From assembly GCA_964019655.1 (NCBI GenBank), contig CAXHTR010000005.1:1302001-1366000 (forward strand): 64,000 nucleotides of DNA, given 5' to 3'. This DNA is from Perkinsela sp. pyNocScin1. Taxonomy: Eukaryota; Euglenozoa; Kinetoplastea; Prokinetoplastida; Perkinselidae. The notes below the pieces were generated by a model. It saw nothing but the letters and a program-made list of their open reading frames with translations, was not told where the DNA came from and did not search any database. This document shows positions 9,556 through 19,006 of the stretch, in pieces. The number at the start of each line of letters is the position of its first letter. The stretch's first letter is position 1. Made by a program: the position numbers and the translations under genes.

Positions 9556-10239
9556 TTATCCATCAACGAACCACCGAGGGTCCACCTGCTGACCTTCCAG
9601 CGTCTCGACGCGCTTTACACTGCCGGGATTAAACTGCGCGATGCTAAAGTTCTTTGGTAGGTTGTCGAAGAGCAGCACTTCCTGCCTGACGCCCATATTG
9701 CACTCCAGAAAAACCATCTCAAGCGTCTCTGGCAGATCGAGCAGCGCGACAGGCCCGCGCAGAAGGTTCCAGCTCAGCCGCAGAATGCGCAGCCGCGCTG
9801 GGAGCGTCTGCAGGTCTGGGCGCCCGCTGATGTGGTTGTGATCAAAGTTTATTTGCTCCGCCTCACGCGGGAAGGCGCGCGTGCTGATTTCAAAGCGCTG
9901 GTTGCACCTAACGAGCGTCAGGCGCTGGACTGTGCTGGGTGTGTACTCGACGCGAAATGTTTCAATAGTGTCGAGCCGCGAGCAGGTGACCCGGCGTAGC
10001 ACACCGTCGCTGCAGCCTGTGCGGAAGGCGCGATATGTCGTTTCGTTCAGAAATCTAGAATCTCTCGTGTTCGCCTTCCACTGGCATACGTCAGTCTCAT
10101 CGCCGATCCAGATATCGAGAAAAAATTCAGTGGACATGTTACGGAGGAATTCCTGCATGAGTGCGTCTTGCATGTTGGATGCTGTGTGGATGGTCGTGGG
10201 CTCGGCCATATGAATGAGTGTGAAGATGGAATTCTGCAT
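9556..10239 (-). CDS. Secreted LRR protein, subfamily D, enlarged cap
   Basis: 227 residues when started at MQNSIFTLIHMAEPTT (ATG at 10239-10237). The open frame extends 44 codons upstream, but this ATG follows the pyrimidine-rich TTTCCTCGTC and fits the family. The cap is unusual: after DETDVCQWK about 20 residues (NTRDSRFLNETTYRAFRTG) separate the Trp from the next Cys, and two more Cys follow in GCSDGVLRRVTC. The body has the D pattern: YTPSTVQRLTLVRCNQRF, STRAFPREAEQINFDHNHIS, TLPARLRILRLSWNLLRG, DLPETLEMVFLECN. It ends TLEGQQVDPRWFVDG, like the VDxRV tail of subfamily C. Confidence 0.85.
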   Translation of the reverse strand: MQNSIFTLIHMAEPTTIHTASNMQDALMQEFLRNMSTEFFLDIWIGDETDVCQWKANTRDSRFLNETTYRAFRTGCSDGVLRRVTCSRLDTIETFRVEYTPSTVQRLTLVRCNQRFEISTRAFPREAEQINFDHNHISGRPDLQTLPARLRILRLSWNLLRGPVALLDLPETLEMVFLECNMGVRQEVLLFDNLPKNFSIAQFNPGSVKRVETLEGQQVDPRWFVDG

Positions 10240-10687
10240 TTTGAGAAATAAGTATGACGAGGAAAGTGTGAAACGATAGTCTTGACAGAAGTTGAGTTTG
10301 CGAAGGGATGACTTATCAATGCGCTTAAGCCTAAAAAAATATAATAAGAGTATAGTAAACACAGGCGGCATTTAGTGAAAGGAAATGTTTAATCGACATC
10401 AAGAATCACCAAAATATTGTTGGCTCTACTGATTGTCCTGATATTTGAGTTTCTTTGGATGCCTGTGCGTTGTATATGATTTCTAAATATGTATTATGCA
10501 TGCTATAATTTCATCTCACTAAAATTTGATCTCTTATACACAATTTTGTACCGCTTGCACAGATTTTCAAGGATGGTTTCTCGCATCATTCTGTGAATGC
10601 CCTGTCTAGTTATGCTGAAAGTGCAGCTCCTGCTTTTGAAGCCGGATGTTGAGATCATGCACAATCGCCCGCACATCCTTCTGAAAC
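10240..10687. other. Intergenic with an out-of-frame coding-like tail
   Basis: Most of the stretch holds nothing I can support. At 10606-10687 the - strand carries a coding-like continuation of the neighbouring gene in another frame (AEFQKDVRAIVHDLNIRLQK and onward to TAG at 10608-10606). Confidence 0.45.
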
Positions 10688-11365
10688 TCAGCACACCAGC
10701 GTGAGTCTTCTTCCAGCGTGCGCCTTCTTCACACGGGGATCGACTGCACCGCCATTCACGGGCACAAGCTTCACAGATCCCTTGCCGCCTCTGTCAACGA
10801 AGCGAACGCCCTTCAAGGGCGCTGGAAGTGTCTCGTTGTTGACGAGAGCGATAACTTCAATCCTTCCAAAAACGTTGAGCATCGTCATGTTCGCAGGCAA
10901 CGCCCATAGGTCGATGGTCCCAGACAGTGTCTGGTAGAGGTGGAGCTCCTTCATGTACCACGGCAGCCGTGTGAGCTCTGGGCTGTGCGAGGGCGTCCGT
11001 GTGACAAGGTACATGTACCGGAGCTCGCGTGGCAGCGCCAGGGCCACCCAGCTCTTGGTGAGAATAACAGAGTGCAGATGTAAATACGCGATAGAGCTCG
11101 GGAGCATGTCGATGCGGAGTTTGAAGGCTCGGACCAGGTCATCCGAGGTCAGCAGGTGCGTCACAGTGCCCTTTTTGCATCGAACGCCCCGCCAGCCGCA
11201 GGGGTCGTCGGGATCAGTGTTTGCTTTGATGAGACGGCTGCACTCGTAGTTCCAGTTGCCACCATTGACAGACACGAGCATGTGGTGCATCAAGCGCCGC
11301 TGATAGGCCGCCGGGTTGGCTTGAACATCAGAGCAGAGTAGGGCGATGGAAAGCAGAAGGGACAT
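10688..11365 (-). CDS. Secreted LRR protein, subfamily C, possible C-terminal frameshift
   Basis: 225 residues from MSLLLSIALLCSDVQANPAA; an upstream in-frame ATG at 11425 would add 20 residues. This is the most conventional signal peptide in the window, with a VQA cleavage-like site. Then AYQRRLMHHMLVSVNG, cap DPDDPCGWRGVRCKKGTV, and the C landmarks ALPRELRYMYLVTR, RLPWYMKELHLYQTLSG and ALPANMTMLNVFG. The tail has KLVPVNGGAVDPRVKKAH. The frame closes at 10690-10688, but one frame over the - strand stays open for about 34 codons with charged, coding-like sequence (EEDSRWCAEFQKDVRAI), so a late frameshift is likely. Confidence 0.83.
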   Translation of the reverse strand: MSLLLSIALLCSDVQANPAAYQRRLMHHMLVSVNGGNWNYECSRLIKANTDPDDPCGWRGVRCKKGTVTHLLTSDDLVRAFKLRIDMLPSSIAYLHLHSVILTKSWVALALPRELRYMYLVTRTPSHSPELTRLPWYMKELHLYQTLSGTIDLWALPANMTMLNVFGRIEVIALVNNETLPAPLKGVRFVDRGGKGSVKLVPVNGGAVDPRVKKAHAGRRLTLVC

Positions 11366-11504
11366 TACAAAGGGGAAATTACTAATAATGATTTTCTTCT
11401 TGAATGAAGAAGAATTGAGATACAAGCGTTCTTTACTAGTAGACGTACTATTGGAAGTAATTGACTACCACAATGGCAGTGTAAAGATCATTTGAATGAT
11501 GATT

Positions 11505-12203
11505 TTAGAAGTAATCTTCCCGAATTTCTTTTTGTACCTCAGTGAGATCTATGAATGTACTGTCGTCGGCTTGTAAAGGGTCAAGCGGAACGACTTTTCG
11601 TACATTACAAGAATGTAGTTGAATGTGGTTTTGCTTGAGACTGCTTGGAATATCTCGAAAGTAAACCCGCTTCATCGATAGTGGATTAGACGACATATTG
11701 AGCTCGCAAAGTTGCCTAGGGAGGTGAATGAAGTGCATTGGCCCACGGATCGCGTTCATCGATATATTACATGCGAGCAGCCCAGAAGGAAGCGTGTTCA
11801 CGTCGAACTGGCCAAATATTTCATTACTACACATGTTGAAGTGAATGAGCGCACGGGGAAGTTGCCGGGTATCGATAGGGTATGTTTGCCCTGAATATGT
11901 AATGTAAATTCTCTCAACTGAGCTTGGCAAGAATGCTAGTTGGAGATTTGAAATGTATTCTCGCGAGTATTGGACTTTCATTATTTTACTATCGACGCAT
12001 GCGATCCCCCTCCACGTATCTAAGCCGGCGTGAGGATCTCCACAAATTGGACTATGCACATCCATTGTGACAAGATGTTTGAATTTCTGTTCTTCTATTA
12101 GTGCGAAGAAAGAAAACATAAGAGTTCGTTGCATTTCTGCGGTAGAAATTCTTCGTTCACTTTTGTGTAGCACGTCTGCATGCTGAAACAGGAGGAAACT
12201 CAT
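11505..12203 (-). CDS. Secreted LRR protein, subfamily D
   Basis: 232 residues from MSFLLFQHADVLHKSERRIS; the open frame continues 40 codons upstream, so an earlier start cannot be excluded. TAEMQRTLMFSFFALIEE is followed by a cap SPICGDPHAGLDTWRGIACV, in which the first Cys sits ten residues before the Trp instead of beside it. D pattern: FLPSSVERIYITYSGQTY, DTRQLPRALIHFNMCSNEIF, TLPSGLLACNISMNAIRG, HLPRQLCELNMSSNPL, then VYFRDIPSSLKQ. Tail RKVVPLDPLQADDSTF. The + gene across the divergent gap, 13708-14391, has the same cap type and tail, so the two are mirror-image paralogues. Confidence 0.85.
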   Translation of the reverse strand: MSFLLFQHADVLHKSERRISTAEMQRTLMFSFFALIEEQKFKHLVTMDVHSPICGDPHAGLDTWRGIACVDSKIMKVQYSREYISNLQLAFLPSSVERIYITYSGQTYPIDTRQLPRALIHFNMCSNEIFGQFDVNTLPSGLLACNISMNAIRGPMHFIHLPRQLCELNMSSNPLSMKRVYFRDIPSSLKQNHIQLHSCNVRKVVPLDPLQADDSTFIDLTEVQKEIREDYF

Positions 12204-13707
12204 GACCAAAAGTAACCCAGAGTAAAACGATAATAAAAAAGAGTTTCCAATAAAACTTAAAGGAGATGAATAGAGATATCTCAGGATTGAATAACATTCG
12301 TACGTGTCTGAGACGCAGACCATTGTATAAGCAGCCGAGGTGCCCGAGTTTAATTATACGAGGCCTCCAATGAATGCGAAGTCGAACCTAGTCTATTAAT
12401 CGAACACTCAAATGAAACTCGGTAATGGTGAAACATGTTTCTAACTTATGCCTTTCTAAATCCTGAGTGAAATCGAAACCGTCAGTGTAATCGGTGTTCT
12501 ACTAATCTACTTATGATTCTACTAAATCAAAGCACTTGAGTGTAAGTTTCCACTTCTAAATTTTCATTTGTTGCATTCGTATACTCACATTTTTAGAAGC
12601 GATACATATCGCACTTCGAAATCGGAATTCCATAGTATATGATTTTTAAGAAACTCAGTAGCTAATGACTTCCGATTCTCTATGAGACGCGAGAAAATAC
12701 TTTGCATTTTGAGGTCGGTGCAATCACTAAGATCACCGCACTTTTATTGTAAAATGCCCGTTTTCGATTTCAAAACCTAACTTATGACACGGACAGTTGT
12801 CGCTAAAGATTAGAAATATTAGAAGCTTTCAATTCATGAATTACTCTTATATCGCTCGGGTGTTGCTTCTACCTTTCTTGAGATGAAACCTCTAAGACAA
12901 TAGAAAGCACTGACGAACTTGAACTCTCATAGCACTTATTGAGCGCTGAATAGGGACTAGCAATCAAATTTACTTAAAGTGGAAAAGTAAGAGCCAGCAT
13001 TTCGTTTTTAGAATGCTTCTGACATGATCTGGTGGAACACCTTACTTGAAAATAGGCCCCGCTTACGAAAAAGGGAAATGTGAAATTAAGGTTTCGTAGT
13101 TGATGGGAATTACAGGAATCATAGGAAATAGGACATTTCCCAGTGTGCACAGTATCATCAACCTACGCGCCCTTTTAAAGTGAAAGGTACGATAGCTTCC
13201 GATCAAAATCGAGAACTCTGAACAGAGCGCTATATCGGCTTATAATCGAGTATATCACATCTGACACACAACTCATGAAAACGGTCAATGTGCCCGCAAA
13301 TACAATAGAAAAATAAAGGTTGAAAGGGTCAGCAATGTTTTGGAAACTTTCGAGCGATTTGAATACATTGATACTGGTAAAGTATGCCTAGAGGAGGAAG
13401 TACTAAAGAGGAAAAATTTGAAATAGAAGCGTGTCAGAGCTCGTACATTGATCTTGTGCATAGAAAGTTATGCACTCGAGGTCATTTTCAGCTTCGAACT
13501 CAAACAAATTTATCTGTAAGTATGAGATCATACGATCGAGTAGATCTCTCGAAGAATGGCACACGAGCTATTTGAGAGAAAACAAGGTAAAGATTAAGTT
13601 GGTAAGGGTATTTTGTACTCATTTGCAGCGGCCCTACGCTTTTTTACTAAAAACTTTTCCTAAATAAAACGTCTGGATTGCAACATTTTCTCTTCTCTTT
13701 GTGCCAA
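12204..13707. promoter_or_regulatory. Divergent strand-switch region, no gene seen
   Basis: About 1.5 kb separates the last - gene from the first + gene of the next cluster. If the organism transcribes clusters as units, as kinetoplastids do, initiation on both strands would be placed here; that is inference. Short open frames at 13384-13575 and 13470-13667 show no family pattern. No tRNA, 5S or spliced-leader sequence was recognised. Confidence 0.45.
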
Positions 13708-14391
13708 ATGCTTCATACGTCTATAGTTTTCACTGCGCTCATTTCCACCACAGATAGTAGCGTAGAAGATTGCAAGCGAACGCACATACCCTCAGAATTC
13801 ATGGAACGCGCCTGTATGCTCGAATTCCTCAGTCCTCTGTCTGATGTAAACTGCGATGCTGTCATGCACGATGACCGCAACTCACCCGTTTGCGGCGACG
13901 GTGGGGCAATCACTCCCTGGCAGGGCATCCACTGCTTATCAATGACTGTCATGTCAGTTTTTTACCACGAAAGCACGCTGGGTCAGTTCAACATTCACTT
14001 TTTACCAAGCACTGTGCAGCAAATTTACATCGCCCGGTCTCACCAGGAATATCAGATCCAGCCGAGGCAGCTCCCACGAAATCTTCGGGATCTATGCATG
14101 CCGTACAATAAACTTTTTGGATCAATAGACTTCGAGAGCTTTCCAGTGAAAATTGAGGAGATACACCTGTCGTTCAATGAGTTCTGTGCGCCCATCTGCC
14201 TGATCCTTCCGAAAAAATTGCGCACGCTGAACATGAGAGACAACCCGATACGGCAGCGCACTGTGTACTACGACTGTGACCCGGAGGTGCTGAAGACTGT
14301 GTTTTTTATGAACACGAAAGTACGGCGCTTCGTTCCGCTTGATCCGGCACATGTGGTTGGGGACCGAGTATTTCTTTATACCCCAGCGTAA
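13708..14391 (+). CDS. Secreted LRR protein, subfamily D
   Basis: 227 residues. The frame opens earlier with TTG, but the first ATG is MLHTSIVFTALISTTDSS at 13708, directly behind a pyrimidine tract (TTTTCTCTTCTCTTT). The cap is SPVCGDGGAITPWQGIHCLS, with the first Cys displaced from the Trp as in 11505-12203. Repeats: FLPSTVQQIYIARSHQEY, QPRQLPRNLRDLCMPYNKLF, SFPVKIEEIHLSFNEF, ILPKKLRTLNMRDNPI, then TVYYDCDPEVLKTVFF. Tail RRFVPLDPAHVVGDRVF. First gene of the + cluster. Function unknown. Confidence 0.87.
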   Translation: MLHTSIVFTALISTTDSSVEDCKRTHIPSEFMERACMLEFLSPLSDVNCDAVMHDDRNSPVCGDGGAITPWQGIHCLSMTVMSVFYHESTLGQFNIHFLPSTVQQIYIARSHQEYQIQPRQLPRNLRDLCMPYNKLFGSIDFESFPVKIEEIHLSFNEFCAPICLILPKKLRTLNMRDNPIRQRTVYYDCDPEVLKTVFFMNTKVRRFVPLDPAHVVGDRVFLYTPA

Positions 14392-14778
14392 ATCTGGTCA
14401 AGGACTAACCACTGGATATTGATGCTTTACGTAAGCTATGCCCTAACCGAGAGGATCTCTTGCCTGAGCCAAAAGATTTTTCGTTGTGAGAGACAAGATC
14501 AATATGCAAAGCCTTTTTCACATTAAGCCTTCAACATTGTCGCTGGGCTAGTAAAAAAGAAGATTTCTTCGACATTCAACGCCTAAAGGCTCTCGAAATA
14601 ATTATTTCTCGATCATGGCTTCTAAATCGTATTATCTCATTCAAAGCTCGGAGTCAATTGTGGTAATCCCAACATTCACTCCAAAGCGCAAGTAAGTGTA
14701 TGAAAATTTGACCACCTTTGAGCGCTACGGTCAAACTTGACTACTTGATTTTCTCTTTCAGCTCACCAACAATTGAAA
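14392..14778. other. Intergenic, no gene seen
   Basis: 387 bases between two + genes. The pyrimidine tract TTTTCTCTTTCAG at its right end (14749-14761) is listed as a possible splice acceptor. Confidence 0.4.
14749..14761 (+). promoter_or_regulatory. Possible trans-splice acceptor before 14779
   Basis: TTTTCTCTTTCAG ends 17 bases before the ATG: an uninterrupted pyrimidine tract with AG, the form of a kinetoplastid spliced-leader acceptor. It is one of the few genes here with an AG between the tract and the ATG. The assignment depends on the organism actually trans-splicing. Confidence 0.35.
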
Positions 14779-15459
14779 ATGTTTCTATTCCTCACACTCA
14801 CAAGCGATGCACACTCATCTGCCTCAACAGCCGATCATCGTCAAAACTTCCAACAACAGCTTATGCAAAGATCTACGATCGACAACGCTTGTGATCGACT
14901 ACTCGTGGGCCATCTCTCCAATAAAGACTCATATTGGGCCAACTGCTGCAAGTGGAACGGTGTTAAGTGCGAAGAAGACGACGATGGCTTCAGCGCAGTT
15001 CGGGACATAGTGTGGACTGGCCAAAACGGATTCTCCTCCTACCAAGTTTACAACGTCGTCCGCTCGCTCCAGTGGTTCCCGAGCACAGTCCGGCTGCTCC
15101 ACCTCGCAGACCACTGCAGTGCTGAAGGAAAATTTGTAGCGAAAGCGCTGCCGCGGGACCTCATCGTGTGTCGGCTCTATCGCATCAATGTCCCTGGTAG
15201 TGTTTCTCTCGACGGGCTTCCATCAAGGTTGACTGAGCTTGTTGTTCGAGAGTGCGGGATCATTGGGACTGTATGGCTCGAGAATTTACCGTATGAATTG
15301 AAAAAGATAGACTTTCGCTACAACGCGATACACTGCGTGCATGTAGGGGTGCTCCCAAGCGCTTTGGAAGATGCGCTATTCTACTACACAGGGGGGCCTT
15401 TTGAAATCAAGTCGATCGGTGACTTTCCGCTGGACACTCGAGTGAAGCGGAAAATGTAA
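14779..15459 (+). CDS. Secreted LRR protein, subfamily C
   Basis: 226 residues from MFLFLTLTSDAHSSASTADH (ATG at 14779; the frame itself opens at a TTG two codons earlier). HRQNFQQQLMQRSTIDNACD leads to a cap ANCCKWNGVKCEEDDDG with a doubled first Cys. C landmarks: WFPSTVRLLHLADHC, ALPRDLIVCRLYRINVPG, GLPSRLTELVVRECGIIG, NLPYELKKIDFRYNAI, then VGVLPSALEDALFYY. The tail is KSIGDFPLDTRVKRKM, the VDxRV type. Only 65 bases separate its stop from the ATG of 15525-16361. Confidence 0.87.
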   Translation: MFLFLTLTSDAHSSASTADHRQNFQQQLMQRSTIDNACDRLLVGHLSNKDSYWANCCKWNGVKCEEDDDGFSAVRDIVWTGQNGFSSYQVYNVVRSLQWFPSTVRLLHLADHCSAEGKFVAKALPRDLIVCRLYRINVPGSVSLDGLPSRLTELVVRECGIIGTVWLENLPYELKKIDFRYNAIHCVHVGVLPSALEDALFYYTGGPFEIKSIGDFPLDTRVKRKM

Positions 15460-15524
15460 ACAGAAAGAAAATTAGATGTTTGTCCTGTTTAAAATGTCTT
15501 AATGAGCTACTATATTTTTCTTAT

Positions 15525-16361
15525 ATGAGCCGAGCACTCGGCCGCCTTGACTATAGCTCACTGTCTGATCAAGCGCTCATGGAAATCATCGTTGATGGGA
15601 TTCCAGCGAGCGAAAGAGATGCATTTGCAGACGAACATGGTGGCCTCACAGATGCATGTGAATGGGATAGTGTCACATGTGTTGATGAACGAGTGACTGA
15701 AATTTCGTTCGTTTGCTATGAATTCGAGAAGGCGCAGTTTCCGTTCGATTTCATTCCTCCATTAGCTTCCATTGTCATAGTGGAAGAGTGCGCTATCAAA
15801 GGGTCGCTCGATACCGCCGTATTGCCCCATCGTCTCATACAGCTCAATGTCGGAATTAATTCGCTTCATGGAACAATTGATTTCAGCAAATTTCCACAGG
15901 GATTAATGCGTCTCAGAATAAACGTTAACACTTTTGAGGGAAACTGCGTGCTCGAAGAGTTACCAGCTACACTTATGTACTTTGATGCGAGTGAAAACAA
16001 ATTTACTGGGGAAATTTCGCTCAATAATCTACCGCACGCACTGCATGAGCTCAACCTGGCTGGCAATGCGCTGACGGGGTCCCTTCGAATTGAAAGTCTT
16101 CCACCCTCTATACGGACGCTGTGGCTTGCATCAAACAATTTTGCCGGTGAATTCACGCTGTTGGTGTGCCCACGCTCTCTTCAACGGATCAACATCAATA
16201 AAAATGAACTTTCAGGGACGATGGTGCTTTTACGGTCGATCAAGATCGTCGAATTCTATTCATTTGGAAATGAAATTACTGCGGTCGTTGATGAGCACGG
16301 TGAAAAACACCCGTGGGAGGGGGCGGTGCTCGAGGAACAGAACGAACCCGCTGACAACTAA
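15525..16361 (+). CDS. LRR protein, subfamily A, signal peptide frame disrupted
   Basis: 278 residues from MSRALGRLDYSSLSDQALME at the only in-frame ATG before the conserved body. Unlike its relatives it lacks a hydrophobic start. One is encoded just upstream in another frame: ATG at 15502 gives MSYYIFLI and stops at TGA that overlaps the in-frame ATG (ATGA at 15525-15528). A one-base change would join the two. The rest is intact: cap DACEWDSVTCVDERVTEI, FPFDFIPPLASIVIV, about eight repeats such as ELPATLMYFDASENKFTG and NLPHALHELNLAGNALTG, tail ITAVVDEHGEKHPWEGAV. It may be a recent pseudogene or may make a protein that is not secreted. Confidence 0.8.
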   Translation: MSRALGRLDYSSLSDQALMEIIVDGIPASERDAFADEHGGLTDACEWDSVTCVDERVTEISFVCYEFEKAQFPFDFIPPLASIVIVEECAIKGSLDTAVLPHRLIQLNVGINSLHGTIDFSKFPQGLMRLRINVNTFEGNCVLEELPATLMYFDASENKFTGEISLNNLPHALHELNLAGNALTGSLRIESLPPSIRTLWLASNNFAGEFTLLVCPRSLQRININKNELSGTMVLLRSIKIVEFYSFGNEITAVVDEHGEKHPWEGAVLEEQNEPADN

Positions 16362-16623
16362 GTCACAATTCGATGCAGTTATTCATGCTAAAGTCACTCC
16401 ATCCCTCGATAAGTTGCACATACGCATAGAACTTTCTTTCCTTCTGATTGTTGACACCCCAGCGATGATTGGCGCTACTTTTCTTTCGGACCAGACCTCC
16501 TCGGATCTGATAATAGATGGAACTCAGAAAAAGGCACGCTTTGAAGCCCAAAGTGGTGGTTCAAGGATGTGACATGACTACGCTGCACGACTTGTTTGCC
16601 ATTTTTTATATCACTCAACACAA

Positions 16624-17481
16624 ATGGCTCTCTTCCTCTTCTTGTCAACAGCCGACACCGCTCTTGGCCGCTTCGACGCACTCAGCATGCCACAGCAGTC
16701 CCTTGTCGAGACGCTCGTGCAAGACCTCGACGACGTCAGCATCGCCAAGGATACAGATGGCAATTTCCTCGAAATCGAAAAGTGGTCCATCCTCAAGTTC
16801 AACACCGACGGCGATATCGTATCCATCTTTATTGATTCACATAACATCGGGGTTCCTGCTTTCTTGCAAGAGTATTACCAGAAGAGTACGATCGAGCGGT
16901 GGAGCTTTGCCAAGGGTGGTAAACTCAACTATCAGTACATCCCACCAACGGTCACGCTCTTTAACGCGTCCTCTATGAAGCTGCAGGGAGATATAGACAC
17001 CATAAAACTACCCAGAGGCCTGCAGAAGCTTTTTGTGGCCACCAATGAGCACACGGGGACGTTTGATGTCAGCGGCCTTCCCGAGGGAATGCTGAACATC
17101 AACATCAGCCAAAACAAGCTGAGCGGCAGTCTCGCGATGGATGCGCTCCCGGAATCAATGGAAACGTTCGACGCGTGGGGGAACGAGCTCTCAGGCTCTG
17201 TGAACTTGACAAAACTCCCGAAAAATCTGAACACATTGTCCCTCGCGGGCAATCGTCTCGACGGGCGTCTTGAGTTCCGCAACGTTCCCGAATCTTTAAA
17301 AGATGTCGGAATGGGCTCGAACAACTTTGACAAGGAAACTATGGTGTTCGATGGCAAGCATCGCATGCTCCGCTTCGGCGTCGATGGGCTCCCGAATATA
17401 AAGATAATCGGTCCGGGAGGAGCGGTCATTACGTATGAAGACATTATCATACTGCCTATTCTAGGCTTAGATGAAGAGTAA
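16624..17481 (+). CDS. Secreted LRR protein, subfamily A, Cys-less cap
   Basis: 285 residues. N-terminus MALFLFLSTADTALGRFDAL, then SMPQQSLVETLVQDLDDV. The cap EIEKWSILKFNTDGDIVSIF keeps the Trp but has no Cys pair. An insert of roughly 20 residues (NIGVPAFLQEYYQKSTIERW) precedes the repeats. Repeats: YIPPTVTLFNASSMKLQG, KLPRGLQKLFVATNEHTG, GLPEGMLNINISQNKLSG, ALPESMETFDAWGNELSG, KLPKNLNTLSLAGNRLDG. The tail departs from VDENG: KIIGPGGAVITYED followed by a hydrophobic, acidic end. Function unknown. Confidence 0.9.
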   Translation: MALFLFLSTADTALGRFDALSMPQQSLVETLVQDLDDVSIAKDTDGNFLEIEKWSILKFNTDGDIVSIFIDSHNIGVPAFLQEYYQKSTIERWSFAKGGKLNYQYIPPTVTLFNASSMKLQGDIDTIKLPRGLQKLFVATNEHTGTFDVSGLPEGMLNINISQNKLSGSLAMDALPESMETFDAWGNELSGSVNLTKLPKNLNTLSLAGNRLDGRLEFRNVPESLKDVGMGSNNFDKETMVFDGKHRMLRFGVDGLPNIKIIGPGGAVITYEDIIILPILGLDEE

Positions 17482-18196
17482 GTTGGGGTGAAAGGCCTTC
17501 AAGTCGATTGAATCCTTAAAAATGGGGCTTGACGCTCAGATAATAAGAATATAGAGAATAAAAACATTAGGTGATTATAATTCGAGTAATAAGACTTTCA
17601 GAAGTGCAATTGTATCATTTGAGTCATTTCAAAATAAACTTTATTTGTTTGGCTCACTGTCAAAATGACAGTGCTTGGTGGATGGGCAGTTGAAAATGCT
17701 CTGATCTTTGTCATATAAATCGAAAATATTCGTTCTAACAGCGCATGAACTTTGCGCAGGATGCTAAAATTATCTACCCATTGATAGAGTACATTCGTGG
17801 TAGATCTACTTCAGCGTGTCGCCGCTTGACATTCAGGTCATATTCCCAGTGCTTATTCATATTTTGCGGAATGAATGGTTGAAAAATAAGGGCAAGAAGG
17901 AAAGTATATTGTTCCCTAAGTAGCTCTATAAAGACCCGATCTGTGCAGAGCGTTATCATGTGTTTCAGGTGAGAAAGGCCATTTTTTGGATTGAAATCAA
18001 CAAAGCTTGAGAATCTTTCATCCGAGTAGAGAGCGCATGCTTCATGAAAGGTTCTGTATTAGAGGGCGCTGTGATTCTTTTACTGAAAAACAGCCATTGG
18101 AATTTTCTTGGCTACAAGTAAAGTCATCAGGCCAAACTCTGGTGTCGATATTTTGCTATACGAATATAAAATCAGCACTTCCTTTTCTATCCTACA
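17482..18196. other. Intergenic, no gene seen
   Basis: 715 bases without a supported gene. A small perfect hairpin (CACTGTCA-AAA-TGACAGTG, 17655-17673) is within chance expectation. Confidence 0.4.
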
Positions 18197-19006
18197 ATGC
18201 AATTTATGCGAATTCTTACTGCAATTGACCTCGATCTCGGCCGCCTCGACGCCACGCTCATGTCCGAAGAAGCCCAAATCGAAGCGTTTTTCGACAACTG
18301 CAAGCTCACGGGAGACATCTGCGACGACCACGGGAACATCAACTTTGACGTATTCGAGCGCGACGCTGAAGGAAAAATCGCTGCGCTCCGCGGGCGGGGC
18401 ATCGGCTGGCAGCACGTGAAAGGCGGCAGCCCAAACTTCGAGGCGCTCCCCTCCACCATCCAGTGCCTTTCCTTCTTCGGCTGCGCGCTCAAAGGGACAG
18501 TCCAGGTCTCCCTGTGGCCACACGTCTTGCGTTATGTCAATTTTGGCCACAACCGTCTCCAAGGTGGAATAGTCACAAAGGATTTGCCGAAAGCACTGGA
18601 AAGACTCGAAGTTCAGGGAAATAACCTCAGTGGGTTGTTCGAAGTGCCTGACCTTCCGCGAGGCATCCGCTGGGTGGACCTCTCACGAAATAATTTTTCG
18701 GGGACATTTCATCTCAATCGAATCCCAAGCAAGCTCGAGCGGTGTCTGATAAAATCGAACGCCTTTACGGGAATTCTGCACGTGCAGTTTCCCCAGAAAT
18801 CGCTGTGGTTTGACGGCGAGAAGAATCAGTTTACGGCGTTGGATGTCCAAGGCCTATCGCACGGGCTGGAGCGCTTTTATGTGCAAAACAATTCATTCGA
18901 AAAAATTACGATCGAGGGGACATCGCTCGAAGGCATACGCAAAGTGCTGCGGTCGCTGGGTACAACGACAGAGGTCGTGTGGAAGATGGAGGTGACAAGG
19001 AAATGA
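18197..19006 (+). CDS. Secreted LRR protein, subfamily A, atypical cap and tail
   Basis: 269 residues, MQFMRILTAIDLDLGRLDAT then LMSEEAQIEAFFDNC. The cap is strongly altered: DICDDHGNINFDVFERDAEG replaces the W..V.C motif. About seven repeats include ALPSTIQCLSFFGCALKG, LWPHVLRYVNFGHNRLQG, DLPKALERLEVQGNNLSG, DLPRGIRWVDLSRNNFSG and RIPSKLERCLIKSNAFTG. The end (TTTEVVWKMEVTRK) has neither VDENG nor VDxRV. Leucine codons shift from CTC early to CTG late, a trend shared by several genes here. Confidence 0.9.
   Translation: MQFMRILTAIDLDLGRLDATLMSEEAQIEAFFDNCKLTGDICDDHGNINFDVFERDAEGKIAALRGRGIGWQHVKGGSPNFEALPSTIQCLSFFGCALKGTVQVSLWPHVLRYVNFGHNRLQGGIVTKDLPKALERLEVQGNNLSGLFEVPDLPRGIRWVDLSRNNFSGTFHLNRIPSKLERCLIKSNAFTGILHVQFPQKSLWFDGEKNQFTALDVQGLSHGLERFYVQNNSFEKITIEGTSLEGIRKVLRSLGTTTEVVWKMEVTRK

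Noticed and set aside
12361-12420. GGTTCGAC on the - strand as a tRNA B box
   Set aside because: No matching stems, A box or acceptor pairing around it.
17655-17673. Hairpin CACTGTCA-AAA-TGACAGTG
   Set aside because: An 8-bp stem with a short loop is expected about once by chance in a window of this size.
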